Source: Marinobacter maritimus (lineage in GTDB: Bacteria; Pseudomonadota; Gammaproteobacteria; Pseudomonadales; Oleiphilaceae). Taken from it: a stretch of DNA of 64,000 bases. Every line of letters begins with the position of its first letter. The stretch's first letter is position 1. The notes under the pieces were generated by a model that was not told the DNA's origin, searched no databases, and saw only the letters and a list, made by a program, of their open reading frames with translations. A program made the translations under genes and the position numbers. Positions 46,546 through 55,318 of this stretch are shown one piece after another. The stretch spans positions 248,001 through 312,000 of the forward strand of contig NZ_VCGW01000002.1 of NCBI RefSeq assembly GCF_007671675.1, given 5' to 3'.

Positions 46546-47400
46546 CTAGTGTAACGTATGGCCAGTGAAAAGATGATCAATATCATTCCTGTCGAAGCGA
46601 TAGTGCGCGTGGCAGAACTGGCAGTCCATGTCGATGGCGCCCTGTTCCTCCAATATGCTGTAGCACTCTTCTTTGCCAATGGCCTCAAGCGCACTGAGCG
46701 TTCTCTCTTCGGAACAACTACAATGAAAAGCGACGGCTTCGGCATCAAAAAGCCGTACGGTTTCCTCATGGAACAGCCGATGCAGCAGGGTTTCGCTGTC
46801 CAGTTCCAAGAGCTCATCCGCTTTCACGGTTCGGGCAAGATGGTTGACCCGCTCCCAAAGCTCGTCGTCTTTTTCTGTGGCTCCGGGCAGGCGCTGAAGC
46901 ATGAGTCCGGCGGCCCCGTGCTCACTGGAAAACAGGAACAGACTGGTCGGAATCTGCTCTGAGCGTTCAAAGTACTCCTCAATACACCCTGCGAGGCTGT
47001 CACGCTCACGGGGAACAACGCCCTGATAGCGGCTGCCTTGCTGTGGCGTAATGGTAATAGCCATGCGCCCGTCGCCCAACAAGTCGTGGAAGCTTTCTTC
47101 GCTGACTGCGTGCTCGTCAAATCGCGCCAGCCCTCGGATTTTCCGGTCATGGCTGCACTCCGCCATCAGCGTTCGCAATGGCCCCTCACCCTGGGCCTGA
47201 ATGGACAGGGTGCCTTCAAACTTAAGGCTGCTGCTCATCACAATGCTGGCTACAAGCGCTTCGCCTAGCAGGCCGCGAATGGATTCGGGGTAGGGCGCCT
47301 GGCTGGTAATTTCCCGGTAGCTCTCGTCAAGCTTTACCCAGGCTCCGCGCACCTGGCTGTGCTCAAATATAAAACGCTGAAACTGGTCGCGGGATGCCAT
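46546..47400 (-). CDS. hslO: Redox-regulated chaperone Hsp33
   Basis: A 284-residue holdase chaperone activated by oxidation and unfolding. The zinc-binding redox switch is intact: CxC (HCSCSEER, about 231-233) and CxxC (DCQFCHAHY, near 264-267). Upstream segments such as FDEHAVSEESFHDLLGDGRM are typical. It follows hslR on the minus strand and precedes pckA. Confidence 0.95.
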   Translation of the reverse strand: MASRDQFQRFIFEHSQVRGAWVKLDESYREITSQAPYPESIRGLLGEALVASIVMSSSLKFEGTLSIQAQGEGPLRTLMAECSHDRKIRGLARFDEHAVSEESFHDLLGDGRMAITITPQQGSRYQGVVPRERDSLAGCIEEYFERSEQIPTSLFLFSSEHGAAGLMLQRLPGATEKDDELWERVNHLARTVKADELLELDSETLLHRLFHEETVRLFDAEAVAFHCSCSEERTLSALEAIGKEECYSILEEQGAIDMDCQFCHAHYRFDRNDIDHLFTGHTLH

Positions 47401-47480
47401 GGTGATTCTCCTGAAAACTGGGTGTCTGAATCGGTACGTGAAACGATGGGTGACAGAAACAAGTGGCAGAGCGGTTTGGC

Positions 47481-47888
47481 TCAGATGCCATTCTGATCAC
47501 GGAATCGTTGAATGTTGCGGCGGTCTTTCTTGGAAGGTCGCCGGGCTGGTGGCAGTTGAGCGGCTTGCATGGTCTTCCGCTGCCACGAGAGATCCTCCCG
47601 TTTTTTCACGCTGTCTTCGGTTTCGTGGTAAAGCTTTTGAGCCTCGGGCGCACCGCGTCGGCGCTCGCTTACATCGTCTACGACTACGATCTTTTCCAGC
47701 ATGCCGAGGCGTAAGGTGAGCGTAGCGCCGGGCTCTACCAGGCGACCGGGTTTGCAGCGCTGGCTATTATAATGAACCTTGCCGCCTTCAACCGCTTCTT
47801 TGGCCAGGGCACGTGTCTTGTAAAAGCGCGCAGCCCAGAGCCATTTGTCGAGCCTTACCCGTTGATCGTCCGAAGTGGATGCCGCCAT
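47481..47888 (-). CDS. hslR: Heat shock protein 15, ribosome-associated S4-domain protein
   Basis: A 135-residue RNA-binding protein that recycles free 50S subunits carrying nascent chains. The S4 domain is clear at the N-terminus (VRLDKWLWAARFYKTRALAKEAVEGG), followed by a basic tail (RRPSKKDRRNIQRFR). It lies between yrfG and hslO on the same strand, matching the heat-shock cluster of E. coli. Confidence 0.93.
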   Translation of the reverse strand: MAASTSDDQRVRLDKWLWAARFYKTRALAKEAVEGGKVHYNSQRCKPGRLVEPGATLTLRLGMLEKIVVVDDVSERRRGAPEAQKLYHETEDSVKKREDLSWQRKTMQAAQLPPARRPSKKDRRNIQRFRDQNGI

Positions 47889-47929
47889 GTCTCCTCACCT
47901 GATGGGCGTATGCCCGGATTATAGCGCTC

Positions 47930-48619
47930 TCAGCCTATAGATGGCAGGGGCCGTTGCTGGTGAATCTCCGCCAGAATTTCATCGAAGTGATGTACGCAAG
48001 GTATTTCCGGGTGAGTTTCCCGGGCGGTTTGCTTGCTATCAGGCGCCAGAATGCCCAGACACTGGGCGATACCGGCAGAGCGGGCGCTTTCCAGTACCGG
48101 GAAACTGTCATCCACCATCAAGGTGGCGTCGGCTCGGTAGGGTGCCAGTTGCTGTAGATCCTTCCAGAAGGTGATGTCTTCTTTGGGTCTGCCCAGTTGG
48201 TGGCTGGAGACAATGCCATCTACGAAGCTATCCAGGCCCGTGCGCTGGAGTTTAAGTTCCAGAGGATCGGGGTGGCAGTTGGTTACGATGACGGATTGCA
48301 GCCCGGTACTCTTGAGCGCCTGAAGGAAATTTGCAACATGAGGGCGATAGCCAATCCGGTCGCCGACCTCGGACTTAAGGCTTGTGATGTCCATGGCGAG
48401 GCGATCACTCCAGTAATCGGTGCAATACCAGTTGAGCGTGCCTTTTTCGGCCATGATCATGGTGATCAACTGGTCTCTGGCTTCCACCGGGTGCAGGTCG
48501 TATTGCTCGGCATAGCGCCGGGGCAGGTGTTCCAGCCAGAAGTGGTTATCGAAGTGCAGGTCGAGCAGTGTTCCATCCATATCAAGGAACACGGTTTCCA
48601 GGGAAGCCCAGTTAATCAT
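47930..48619 (-). CDS. yrfG: GMP/IMP nucleotidase of the HAD family
   Basis: A HAD-superfamily phosphatase of about 229 residues that dephosphorylates purine nucleotides. The nucleophile motif DMDGTLLDL, motif II VIVTNCHP, and motif III/IV GRPKEDITFW and MVDDS are present. The ATG at 48619 is preferred over a TTG two codons earlier. It starts the yrfG-hslR-hslO-pckA series; its leader overlaps a terminator hairpin of the gene upstream. Confidence 0.9.
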   Translation of the reverse strand: MINWASLETVFLDMDGTLLDLHFDNHFWLEHLPRRYAEQYDLHPVEARDQLITMIMAEKGTLNWYCTDYWSDRLAMDITSLKSEVGDRIGYRPHVANFLQALKSTGLQSVIVTNCHPDPLELKLQRTGLDSFVDGIVSSHQLGRPKEDITFWKDLQQLAPYRADATLMVDDSFPVLESARSAGIAQCLGILAPDSKQTARETHPEIPCVHHFDEILAEIHQQRPLPSIG

Positions 48620-48628
48620 AAACAAAAA

Positions 48629-48654
48629 CAGCCTGAAGAATTTTCCTCAGGCTG
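48629..48654 (-). terminator. Intrinsic terminator before yrfG
   Basis: CAGCCTGA (48629-48636) and TCAGGCTG (48647-48654) form a perfect 8-bp stem; on the minus strand it is followed by TTTTTGTTT and then directly by the yrfG ATG. It should end transcripts of the small exported protein gene (48725-49057), so yrfG may need its own promoter or read-through. Confidence 0.75.
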
Positions 48655-48724
48655 CCGCAGATCCCGGCGTGAGACAAGCCGGGATGATACTGATGTCATG
48701 CAAAGACCAGCTTGCAGGCCGGGA

Positions 48725-49057
48725 TCAGTTGCCAGTCTGCTCGACCGTCGCTGTTTTCCGGCCGGAGTTGGTGCAGCCCAGGCAGCGCACAAAGGTTGCT
48801 TTCGCAGGGCCTACGACCAGAACTTCTCCTGCCTCTTCAGCGTTGCCACCGAGCAGCGAGAACGGCAGAGACACCAGGTAGACAACGCTCCCCACAATGG
48901 TGGTGGCCAGCAGCACCGGGCGTACGAATACGGCGTCACCTGTCATAGCCAGTGCAGACGGGCTTTCGTCAACGGCGCGGGCGTGGCCTAAGGATGAAAA
49001 AGCCAGCAGGCAGGCTGCCACAGTGGCCATAAGGGTGCGTGAAATCTTGCGGGTCAT
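48725..49057 (-). CDS. Small exported or membrane protein (110 aa)
   Basis: A 110-residue protein with a signal peptide (about residues 1-25, ending near GHARA) and a second hydrophobic segment (about 45-68), followed by VVGPAKATFVRCLGCT. Similar short proteins exist in Pseudomonas, from memory, without known function. The ATG at 49057 follows AGGAGAC and is preferred to an open-frame start 34 codons upstream that would be basic and low in complexity. It ends at an intrinsic terminator. Confidence 0.75.
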   Translation of the reverse strand: MTRKISRTLMATVAACLLAFSSLGHARAVDESPSALAMTGDAVFVRPVLLATTIVGSVVYLVSLPFSLLGGNAEEAGEVLVVGPAKATFVRCLGCTNSGRKTATVEQTGN

Positions 49058-49259
49058 TAGTCTGTCTCCTGAACTTTTGGGCCCCGTTGGTACTGGGCGG
49101 TATGTTCCAGTACCGGATTTGTATCGGGCATATCGGCCCTTATTGTAACAATTGGGCATTAATCCTCTGTTAACTATGAATCATATTTGCGCATTTTCAA
49201 ACGAATTTTCGTTGCAAATTGTGCAGTCATGACCGGTTCAGACAGAGGGTTACTGCGGC

Positions 49260-50072
49260 CTAACGTTGACAGCGGGTGCAGTAAACTGTGGATCGGCCAC
49301 TCATACGGATTTCTTTCAGTGGCGTTTTGCACTCGGAACACGGATTTCCGGCCTGCCCATACACCAGAAGGGACTGGGCAAAATAGCCTGGCTTGCCGTC
49401 GCTGTTGACGAAGTCTCTCAGGGTAGTGCCGCCCATCAGAATCGCAGCGCTCAGGGTTTCCCGGATAGCCTCTGCCAGGCGCTGGTAACGGTCCAGGCTT
49501 ATGCGGCCGGCCTTGCGCCGCGGGTGAATGCCGGCTTTGAACAGCGCTTCGTTGGCATAGATGTTCCCTACGCCGACAACCACATGGCTGTCCATAATGA
49601 AGGCTTTTACCGGCGTGTTTTTGCTTCGGGACAAGTGGAACAGCATCCGCCCGCTGAACTCTGGTGACAATGGCTCCGGCCCGAGGTTGGCAATCAGCGG
49701 GTGTGCCGCTGCAGAATCAGACCATAACCAGCAGCCAAACCGCCGCGGATCGTTAAAGCGCAAAATAACACCGGAGTGCAGCACAAGATCGATGTGATCG
49801 TGTGTCAGCGCAGGCTTATTGTCGGTGATTATGCGAAGGCTACCGGACATGCCCAGATGAATGATGGCTGTTCCATGGTCCAGATTCAGAAACAGGTATT
49901 TTGCTCGCCGGTCCACCGTGCGGATAATCTGGCCTTCCATTTGTGCAGCAAGATCGCTGGGCACCGGCCAGCGCAGGCTGCCGTTGCGAACTTCAATCCG
50001 GGCGATGGTTTGTCCTTCGCAGTGGGGCGCAATGCCGCGCCGGGTTGTTTCAACTTCGGGTAATTCGGGCAC
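49260..50072 (-). CDS. mutM: Formamidopyrimidine-DNA glycosylase
   Basis: Base-excision repair enzyme that removes 8-oxoguanine and opened purines. The catalytic N-terminus PELPEVE is present, with the H2TH segment (NEALFKAGIHPRRKAG) and a C-terminal zinc finger (CSECKT...YCTRCQR). At 270 residues it is full length. It stands between a small exported protein gene and the divergent desaturase. Confidence 0.96.
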   Translation of the reverse strand: MPELPEVETTRRGIAPHCEGQTIARIEVRNGSLRWPVPSDLAAQMEGQIIRTVDRRAKYLFLNLDHGTAIIHLGMSGSLRIITDNKPALTHDHIDLVLHSGVILRFNDPRRFGCWLWSDSAAAHPLIANLGPEPLSPEFSGRMLFHLSRSKNTPVKAFIMDSHVVVGVGNIYANEALFKAGIHPRRKAGRISLDRYQRLAEAIRETLSAAILMGGTTLRDFVNSDGKPGYFAQSLLVYGQAGNPCSECKTPLKEIRMSGRSTVYCTRCQR

Positions 50073-50168
50073 GCAGCCGGTCTCCGGTCAGTTAAATAGA
50101 GGCTTTGTGTTCAACAAGTCTCAAGCGTAACAAATTTGCCTTGAAAGGCTGTTGTTCTGGCTAACACC

Positions 50169-50184
50169 TGTACGCTAAAGTACA
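50169..50184 (+). promoter_or_regulatory. Candidate operator upstream of desaturase gene
   Basis: TGTAC (50169-50173) and GTACA (50180-50184) form a small dyad with a six-base centre, about 50 bases before the desaturase ATG. Desaturase genes are often controlled by TetR- or FadR-type repressors that read such sites. The match is by symmetry and position only. Confidence 0.35.
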
Positions 50185-50233
50185 ACGAGTGGCGCTTTTT
50201 CGGTCGCCTTGGATTTTGATTTGAGGAATAACT

Positions 50234-51412
50234 ATGTGGTTAAACGGTCTTCTTGACCTGTCGGTGATGCAGCTCATTCTGGTTGTACTGGGTATGACCC
50301 ACATCACTATTATCAGTGTAACGCTTTATCTGCATCGTCATTCGGCTCACAACTCACTGGATCTGCATCCTGTACTGAAGCACTTCTTCCGCTTTTGGTT
50401 GTGGCTGACCACAGCGCAGAATACCAAAGAATGGACAGCGATCCACCGCAAGCATCACGCCAAGTGCGAAACCGCAGAGGATCCCCACAGCCCGGTGGTA
50501 CTGGGAATAAAGAAAGTGCTGTTTGAAGGCGCCGAACTCTATGCTTCCGCAGCAACGCCGGAGAATCTTGAGCGTTACGGTCAGCGCACTCCGGAAGACT
50601 GGGTTGAGCGCAATCTGTACAGCCGCTACAGAATGCTGGGCATTATGATGATGGCAGTGATCAATCTGGCGCTCTTTGGTGTTCATGGTATCTGGATATG
50701 GGCTGTTCAGATGGCGTGGATTCCCTTCTGGGCTGCCGGCGTTGTGAACGGGGTTGGTCACTGGGTGGGCTACCGCAATTTTGAGTGCGCAGATAACGCC
50801 CGCAATATTTCTCCGCTGGGGCTTCTTATTGGCGGTGAAGAGCTCCACAACAACCACCATACCTATCCGAATTCATCCAAGCTCTCGCGTCGCTGGTACG
50901 AAGTGGACATCGGCTGGGGGTACATCCGCCTGTTTCAGTTGTTCGGTCTCGCCAAACCCAAAGGGTATCGCCCGATCGCCCACTATGTGCCTGGCAAGCA
51001 GGACATGGATGTGGAGACCGTGCAGGCCATTGCCAATAACCGCTTCGATATTATGCGCCAGTACCGCAAGCGGGTGACGGAGCCGGTTTTGCGTCAGCAA
51101 AAGAGTCTTATGGATGAGGAGATTCGCCCCCGGTATCGAAAACTCAAGCAGCTTTTGTCACGGGAAGTAACGCTGATAAAGCCCCGGGAAAAAGAGACGT
51201 TGGAGTCCGTTCTGGAGAGCAACGCTGTTTTGCGCCAGATTTACGAGAAGAGCAACGAGTTACAGGCTCTCTGGCGCCAGCGTGGGCTCAAGCCCCAGGA
51301 TAAATTGCAGGCATTGATGGAGTGGTGCAAAGAAGCTGAGGCCAGTGGCATACGGTATCTGGAAGACTTTGCAGGCCATTTGCGAGCTTACTCGCTGCGC
51401 CCGGCTGCTTGA
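50234..51412 (+). CDS. Acyl-CoA/acyl-lipid delta-9-type fatty acid desaturase
   Basis: A 392-residue di-iron membrane desaturase that introduces a double bond in fatty acyl chains. The three histidine boxes are HRHSAH (about 35-40), HRKHHA (about 75-80) and HNNHH (about 214). Hydrophobic helices surround them. The C-terminal part (about 265-390) is hydrophilic and longer than usual, with charged, coiled-coil-like stretches. Its end overlaps rsmD on the other strand by 25 bases. Confidence 0.9.
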   Translation: MWLNGLLDLSVMQLILVVLGMTHITIISVTLYLHRHSAHNSLDLHPVLKHFFRFWLWLTTAQNTKEWTAIHRKHHAKCETAEDPHSPVVLGIKKVLFEGAELYASAATPENLERYGQRTPEDWVERNLYSRYRMLGIMMMAVINLALFGVHGIWIWAVQMAWIPFWAAGVVNGVGHWVGYRNFECADNARNISPLGLLIGGEELHNNHHTYPNSSKLSRRWYEVDIGWGYIRLFQLFGLAKPKGYRPIAHYVPGKQDMDVETVQAIANNRFDIMRQYRKRVTEPVLRQQKSLMDEEIRPRYRKLKQLLSREVTLIKPREKETLESVLESNAVLRQIYEKSNELQALWRQRGLKPQDKLQALMEWCKEAEASGIRYLEDFAGHLRAYSLRPAA

Positions 51413-52047
51413 GCTACCCGGAATAAACAGTAAGTGACCTGGCCGGCGGTTTTCTGACGGTGCAGTTGCCAACTGGCGGGTGCCGTCGGTGCCGGGAGGT
51501 CACTTTCGTGCTCCACATAGACCCAGCCACCGGGTTTTATCCAGCCATGAACATCAATCAGTGGGAGCAGGGTGGTCAGCCAACCCTTCCTGAACGGTGG
51601 GTCCATGAAGACAATATCGAACGGTTGCTGCGCTGGTTGGCTGAGATAGGTGTCGACACTGGTGCATGACACGGTGCCCGACTCTGAGCCCAGCATCCGC
51701 AGATTATCCCGCAGTGCTGTTGCCAGCGGCGCACTGCTATCAACCAGAGTTGCCCGGGCAGCACCCCTGGAAAGTGCCTCCAGACCCAGCGCGCCGGAGC
51801 CGGCAAACAGGTCCAGACAGTTACTCCCCGCGATATGAAATGAAAGCCAGTTAAAAAGCGTTTCCCGTGTGCGGGCAGGCGTTGGGCGCACACCCCCAGC
51901 GTCAGGAAAGCGAAGTTTTCGACTACGCCAGTCACCACCGATAATGCGCAACTCCCCTGCAGAACCCTGATTTTGGCTTTGACCTTTGGTCGCTCCCTTG
52001 GAAGGCTTGTTTGACAGGCGAGGGCCTGTGGACTTTCTGCGCGTCAT
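51388..52047 (-). CDS. rsmD: 16S rRNA (guanine(966)-N(2))-methyltransferase
   Basis: A 219-residue Rossmann methyltransferase that modifies G966 of 16S rRNA. It has VRPTPARTRETLFNWL, the SAM-binding CLDLFAGSGALGLEA and the catalytic DPPF. The basic first 28 residues are low in complexity. It is divergent from ftsY, the usual arrangement in gammaproteobacteria. Confidence 0.94.
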   Translation of the reverse strand: MTRRKSTGPRLSNKPSKGATKGQSQNQGSAGELRIIGGDWRSRKLRFPDAGGVRPTPARTRETLFNWLSFHIAGSNCLDLFAGSGALGLEALSRGAARATLVDSSAPLATALRDNLRMLGSESGTVSCTSVDTYLSQPAQQPFDIVFMDPPFRKGWLTTLLPLIDVHGWIKPGGWVYVEHESDLPAPTAPASWQLHRQKTAGQVTYCLFRVAQAAGRSE

Positions 52048-52207
52048 GTCGTTGGCTCTGGATGTGGGTCGCGGTCACTTGTGTGGGGTATATGTTAGCG
52101 GAAACCCGGCCCCCCGTGATAATCCACGCGATCCTCACTTCCCTGGGACAGTCTGCTAGAATGTGCGCTTTATTCGTCCCGCCCATTCAGACTGATGGTA
52201 TGACTTT

Positions 52208-53401
52208 ATGATGGCAGAGTGGATTTCCGTCGGCCTTCTGGCCCTTCTTGTGCTCGTGTTCGTGCTGGATATTGCCAGCAACCGCCGCCGCGTGCCGCGC
52301 CCCAAACCTGTTCCTCAGCGCAAGCCGGAAGCTGTAAAAGGCCCTGCGCCTGAGGCACCGGTTGAGAAGAAAGCCACAGAAGCGGTTCCCGAGTCCGTAC
52401 CTGAGGCAGCCGCGGAAGTACCGGCAGTCGCTGAGCTGGATGCTGTGCCAGAGCCTGAAAAGGTTCCGGAATCTGCGCCTTCGGTCAGTGTGTTTGAGCG
52501 TATCAAACAAGGCTTGGGTAAAACCCGTGCAAGCCTGACCGGCGGTTTGACGGACATGTTCTCCGCCGGTAAAAAAATTGACGAAGAGCTGCTGGAAGAA
52601 ATTGAAACCACGTTGTTGATGGCAGATGTGGGCGTAACCGCAACCTCGGAAATCATTGAGTCTCTTACAGACAAGCTCCAGCGCAATCAGCTCAAGGATG
52701 GCGAGGCGTTGCGCAAAGCCTTGCGTGACGAACTGCATGGCCTGCTCAGGGACGTCACCAAACCGCTAACGATTGATTCAACGAAAATGCCCTATGTAAT
52801 CCTCATGGTCGGCGTAAATGGTGTTGGCAAGACCACCACCATCGGTAAACTCACCAAGAAGTTTCAGGGCGAAGGCAAGTCCGTCATGTTGGCGGCCGGT
52901 GACACGTTCCGTGCGGCTGCCGTCGAACAGTTGCAGGTATGGGGGGAGCGCAACAACGTTCCAGTGGTTGCTCAGCACACAGGTGCAGACAGCGCATCGG
53001 TGATCTTTGATGCGATCCAGTCGGGTAAGTCCCGTGGCGTGGACGTGGTGATTGCCGATACGGCAGGCCGACTGCAAAACAAGGATAACCTGATGGGTGA
53101 GCTGGAAAAGGTCGTCCGGGTTATGAAAAAGTTGGACGACTCTGCGCCCCATGAAGTGATGTTGGTGCTGGACGCCGGCACCGGGCAAAACGCCCTGAGC
53201 CAGGCTCAGGTATTCCAGAAAGCTGTTGGCGTGAGCGGTATTACCTTAACGAAACTGGACGGCACTGCGAAAGGCGGTATCGTGTTCGCCATCGCCCGCC
53301 AGTTGCAGCTTCCCATTCGTTTTATCGGTGTTGGCGAGCAGGTGGACGACCTGCGCAGCTTCGATGCGGAAACGTTTGTAGACGCCCTGTTTGCTGAATA
53401 A
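52208..53401 (+). CDS. ftsY: Signal recognition particle receptor FtsY
   Basis: SRP receptor GTPase that delivers nascent membrane proteins to the translocon. The NG domain is complete: GVNGVGKTTTIGKL (about 202-215), DTAGR, and TKLDGTAKGG. The acidic, proline- and glutamate-rich A region (about 35-95) is preceded by a clear hydrophobic helix (residues 5-22), which many FtsY proteins lack. ATGs at 52208 and 52211 are adjacent and the ribosome binding site is weak. It is followed by ftsE and ftsX. Confidence 0.95.
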   Translation: MMAEWISVGLLALLVLVFVLDIASNRRRVPRPKPVPQRKPEAVKGPAPEAPVEKKATEAVPESVPEAAAEVPAVAELDAVPEPEKVPESAPSVSVFERIKQGLGKTRASLTGGLTDMFSAGKKIDEELLEEIETTLLMADVGVTATSEIIESLTDKLQRNQLKDGEALRKALRDELHGLLRDVTKPLTIDSTKMPYVILMVGVNGVGKTTTIGKLTKKFQGEGKSVMLAAGDTFRAAAVEQLQVWGERNNVPVVAQHTGADSASVIFDAIQSGKSRGVDVVIADTAGRLQNKDNLMGELEKVVRVMKKLDDSAPHEVMLVLDAGTGQNALSQAQVFQKAVGVSGITLTKLDGTAKGGIVFAIARQLQLPIRFIGVGEQVDDLRSFDAETFVDALFAE

Positions 53402-53428
53402 TCCGGTTTTTTGGAGCAGTAGCCCGCC

Positions 53429-54118
53429 ATGATCGAATTTCGTCAGGTTACCAAGCGGTATGACAGTGACCATACCGCACTGCGCCAGGTGAATTTTCAC
53501 CTGGATCGCGGAGAACTGGCGTTTCTGACAGGGCACTCTGGGGCCGGCAAAAGTACCTTGCTGAAGCTCCTTATGGTTATGGAGCGACCCAGTGCTGGCG
53601 AAGTTGTCGTGGGTGGCCAGGTGCTCAATCGTCTGCCGAGGCGACAAATCCCTTATATTCGCAGGCATATTGGTGTGGTGTTCCAGAATCACCAGCTGCT
53701 TTTCGATCGCACCGTGTTTGATAACGTTGCCATGCCGCTGGAAGTGATGGGCGCCTCTCCACGTGACATGGGCCGGCGGGTGCGAGCGGCGTTGGACAAA
53801 GTCGGCTTGCTCAGCAAGGAAAAAATGAATCCTTTGCAGCTTTCCGGTGGTGAGCAGCAGCGCGTGGGTATCGCCCGTGCGGTGGTAAACAAACCGCCCC
53901 TGCTGCTGGCGGATGAGCCTACGGGTAACCTCGACCCGAAACTGTCTGCCGATATCATGAATCTGTTTGCCCAGTTCAGCCAAGTAGGTGTGACCGTGCT
54001 GATTGCCAGTCACGACCTCGCGCTGATCAACGAAATGGGCAGGCGCACGCTGACTCTGGATCATGGCAATCTGATTGCCGGCGGTTCGCCGTTACAGGGA
54101 GGTTCAAGTGGCCGCTGA
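53429..54118 (+). CDS. ftsE: Cell division ATP-binding protein FtsE
   Basis: ABC-type ATPase that with FtsX controls peptidoglycan hydrolases at the septum. Walker [10 protein letters not shown] (about 36-44), the signature [14 protein letters not shown] and Walker [13 protein letters not shown] are intact over 229 residues. It follows ftsY by 27 bases and overlaps ftsX by 11. Confidence 0.96.
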   Translation: MIEFRQVTKRYDSDHTALRQVNFHLDRGELAFLTGHSGAGKSTLLKLLMVMERPSAGEVVVGGQVLNRLPRRQIPYIRRHIGVVFQNHQLLFDRTVFDNVAMPLEVMGASPRDMGRRVRAALDKVGLLSKEKMNPLQLSGGEQQRVGIARAVVNKPPLLLADEPTGNLDPKLSADIMNLFAQFSQVGVTVLIASHDLALINEMGRRTLTLDHGNLIAGGSPLQGGSSGR

Positions 54119-55121
54119 CCCTTCATCCAGATCCCGCAAGCCTGATCCTGCTCGGGGTGCTAAAGTATCCCGCTCGCCGTGGCGAGAACAGGCAGAATCT
54201 TATTTCATGCACCACCGGAAAGTAGCCCGCGACAGCGCAGGCCGACTGTGGCGAACGCCGGTGGCAAGCCTGATGACCTGGGCTGTTATGGGCGTTGCAC
54301 TGGCTTTGCCGGTCGCGCTCCTGCTGTTATTAACCAGTCTTCAAGGCGTGAGCGCCGGGTGGGAAAGCAGTGCCCGTGTGACCGCTTATATGGATCTGGA
54401 TGCCAGTCTTGAGACGACCCGAAAGCTGGCCAGCGAAATCGAGTCAGACGGCCGCGTGGCAGAGCTGGAGCTGGTAGACCGGGACCGGGCGCTGGCAGAG
54501 TTCCGGGCATCGTCGGGGCTTGATGACGCGCTGGATTATCTGGAAGAAAATCCTTTGCCCCACACGCTGTTGATCACGCCTGAGGAGAATGCCCGGTCTG
54601 CAGATGGTGTCGCAGCGCTGGTCACCTTTATTGAAGGTATGGATTCGGTCGAGCGGGTTCAAGTGGATCTTGGCTGGCTGCAGCGCCTCAATGCCATGAC
54701 AGAGTTGCTTGCACGAGCCGTATGGGCACTTGCCATCTTGCTGGCTGTGGCCGTGGTGCTGGTAATCGGCAATACCGTAAGGTTGTCTATCGAGAGTCGT
54801 CGGGATGAGATTCTGGTGGCCAAGCTGGTTGGTGGCACCGATGGCTTTGTGCGTCGGCCGTTTTTGTACACCGGCGCCTGGTTTGGGCTGGGCGGTGGCG
54901 TTGTTGCCTGGATATTGCTGCAACTTTCGCTGTGGTGGCTGAGTGGGCCTGTTGAGCGTCTTGCCGGGCTGTATCGCAGTGATTTTTCACTCAGCGGCCT
55001 GAGTATTGACGGTGCGCTCGCATTGATTATTGCGGCGATGCTGCTAGGCTGGCTCGGCGCCTGGGTTGCGGTAAAGCGCCATCTGAGTGATATTGAGCCG
55101 GGCGAAATTGCCGGTGGCTAG
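54108..55121 (+). CDS. ftsX: Cell division protein FtsX
   Basis: A 337-residue membrane partner of FtsE with four transmembrane helices (one near 65, three from about 215 to 325) and a periplasmic loop between the first two. I chose GTG at 54108 because GGGAGG lies a few bases upstream and it overlaps the ftsE stop; an in-frame start 11 codons earlier is possible. The first 50 residues are basic and hydrophilic. It precedes rpoH. Confidence 0.93.
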   Translation: MAADPSSRSRKPDPARGAKVSRSPWREQAESYFMHHRKVARDSAGRLWRTPVASLMTWAVMGVALALPVALLLLLTSLQGVSAGWESSARVTAYMDLDASLETTRKLASEIESDGRVAELELVDRDRALAEFRASSGLDDALDYLEENPLPHTLLITPEENARSADGVAALVTFIEGMDSVERVQVDLGWLQRLNAMTELLARAVWALAILLAVAVVLVIGNTVRLSIESRRDEILVAKLVGGTDGFVRRPFLYTGAWFGLGGGVVAWILLQLSLWWLSGPVERLAGLYRSDFSLSGLSIDGALALIIAAMLLGWLGAWVAVKRHLSDIEPGEIAGG

Positions 55122-55197
55122 TGGTCCGGATTGCGGTAAAACCGTATTGTCACCGGGGTGCATTGCGAGTTAGCTTTATTGGCAGAAAAAGTCAGGG

Positions 55198-55243
55198 AGA
55201 ATTATCCATTTTGTTGATTTAAAACGTAATATTGGATAATTCT
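55198..55243 (+). promoter_or_regulatory. Inverted repeat and promoter-like sequence upstream of rpoH
   Basis: AGAATTATCCA (55198-55208) and TGGATAATTCT (55233-55243) form a perfect 11-bp dyad. TTGTTG (55211-55216) and GATAAT (55235-55240) between and within the arms have sigma-70-like spacing of 18 bases, so the right arm covers the -10. A regulator bound here could control rpoH. Another AT-rich stretch with TATATTATG lies nearer the start, around 55285. Confidence 0.5.
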
Positions 55244-55318
55244 GGAACTTTTAAGGTTCGTGGCGGTCTAAGTTTTATTCGTATATATTATGCGGTCGTC
55301 AGGTTCGGAGGATAAAGC

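Noticed and set aside
52200-52211. Four-codon leader ORF overlapping the ftsY start
   Set aside because: It is too short and lacks a ribosome binding site; it probably arises by chance from ATG-rich sequence.
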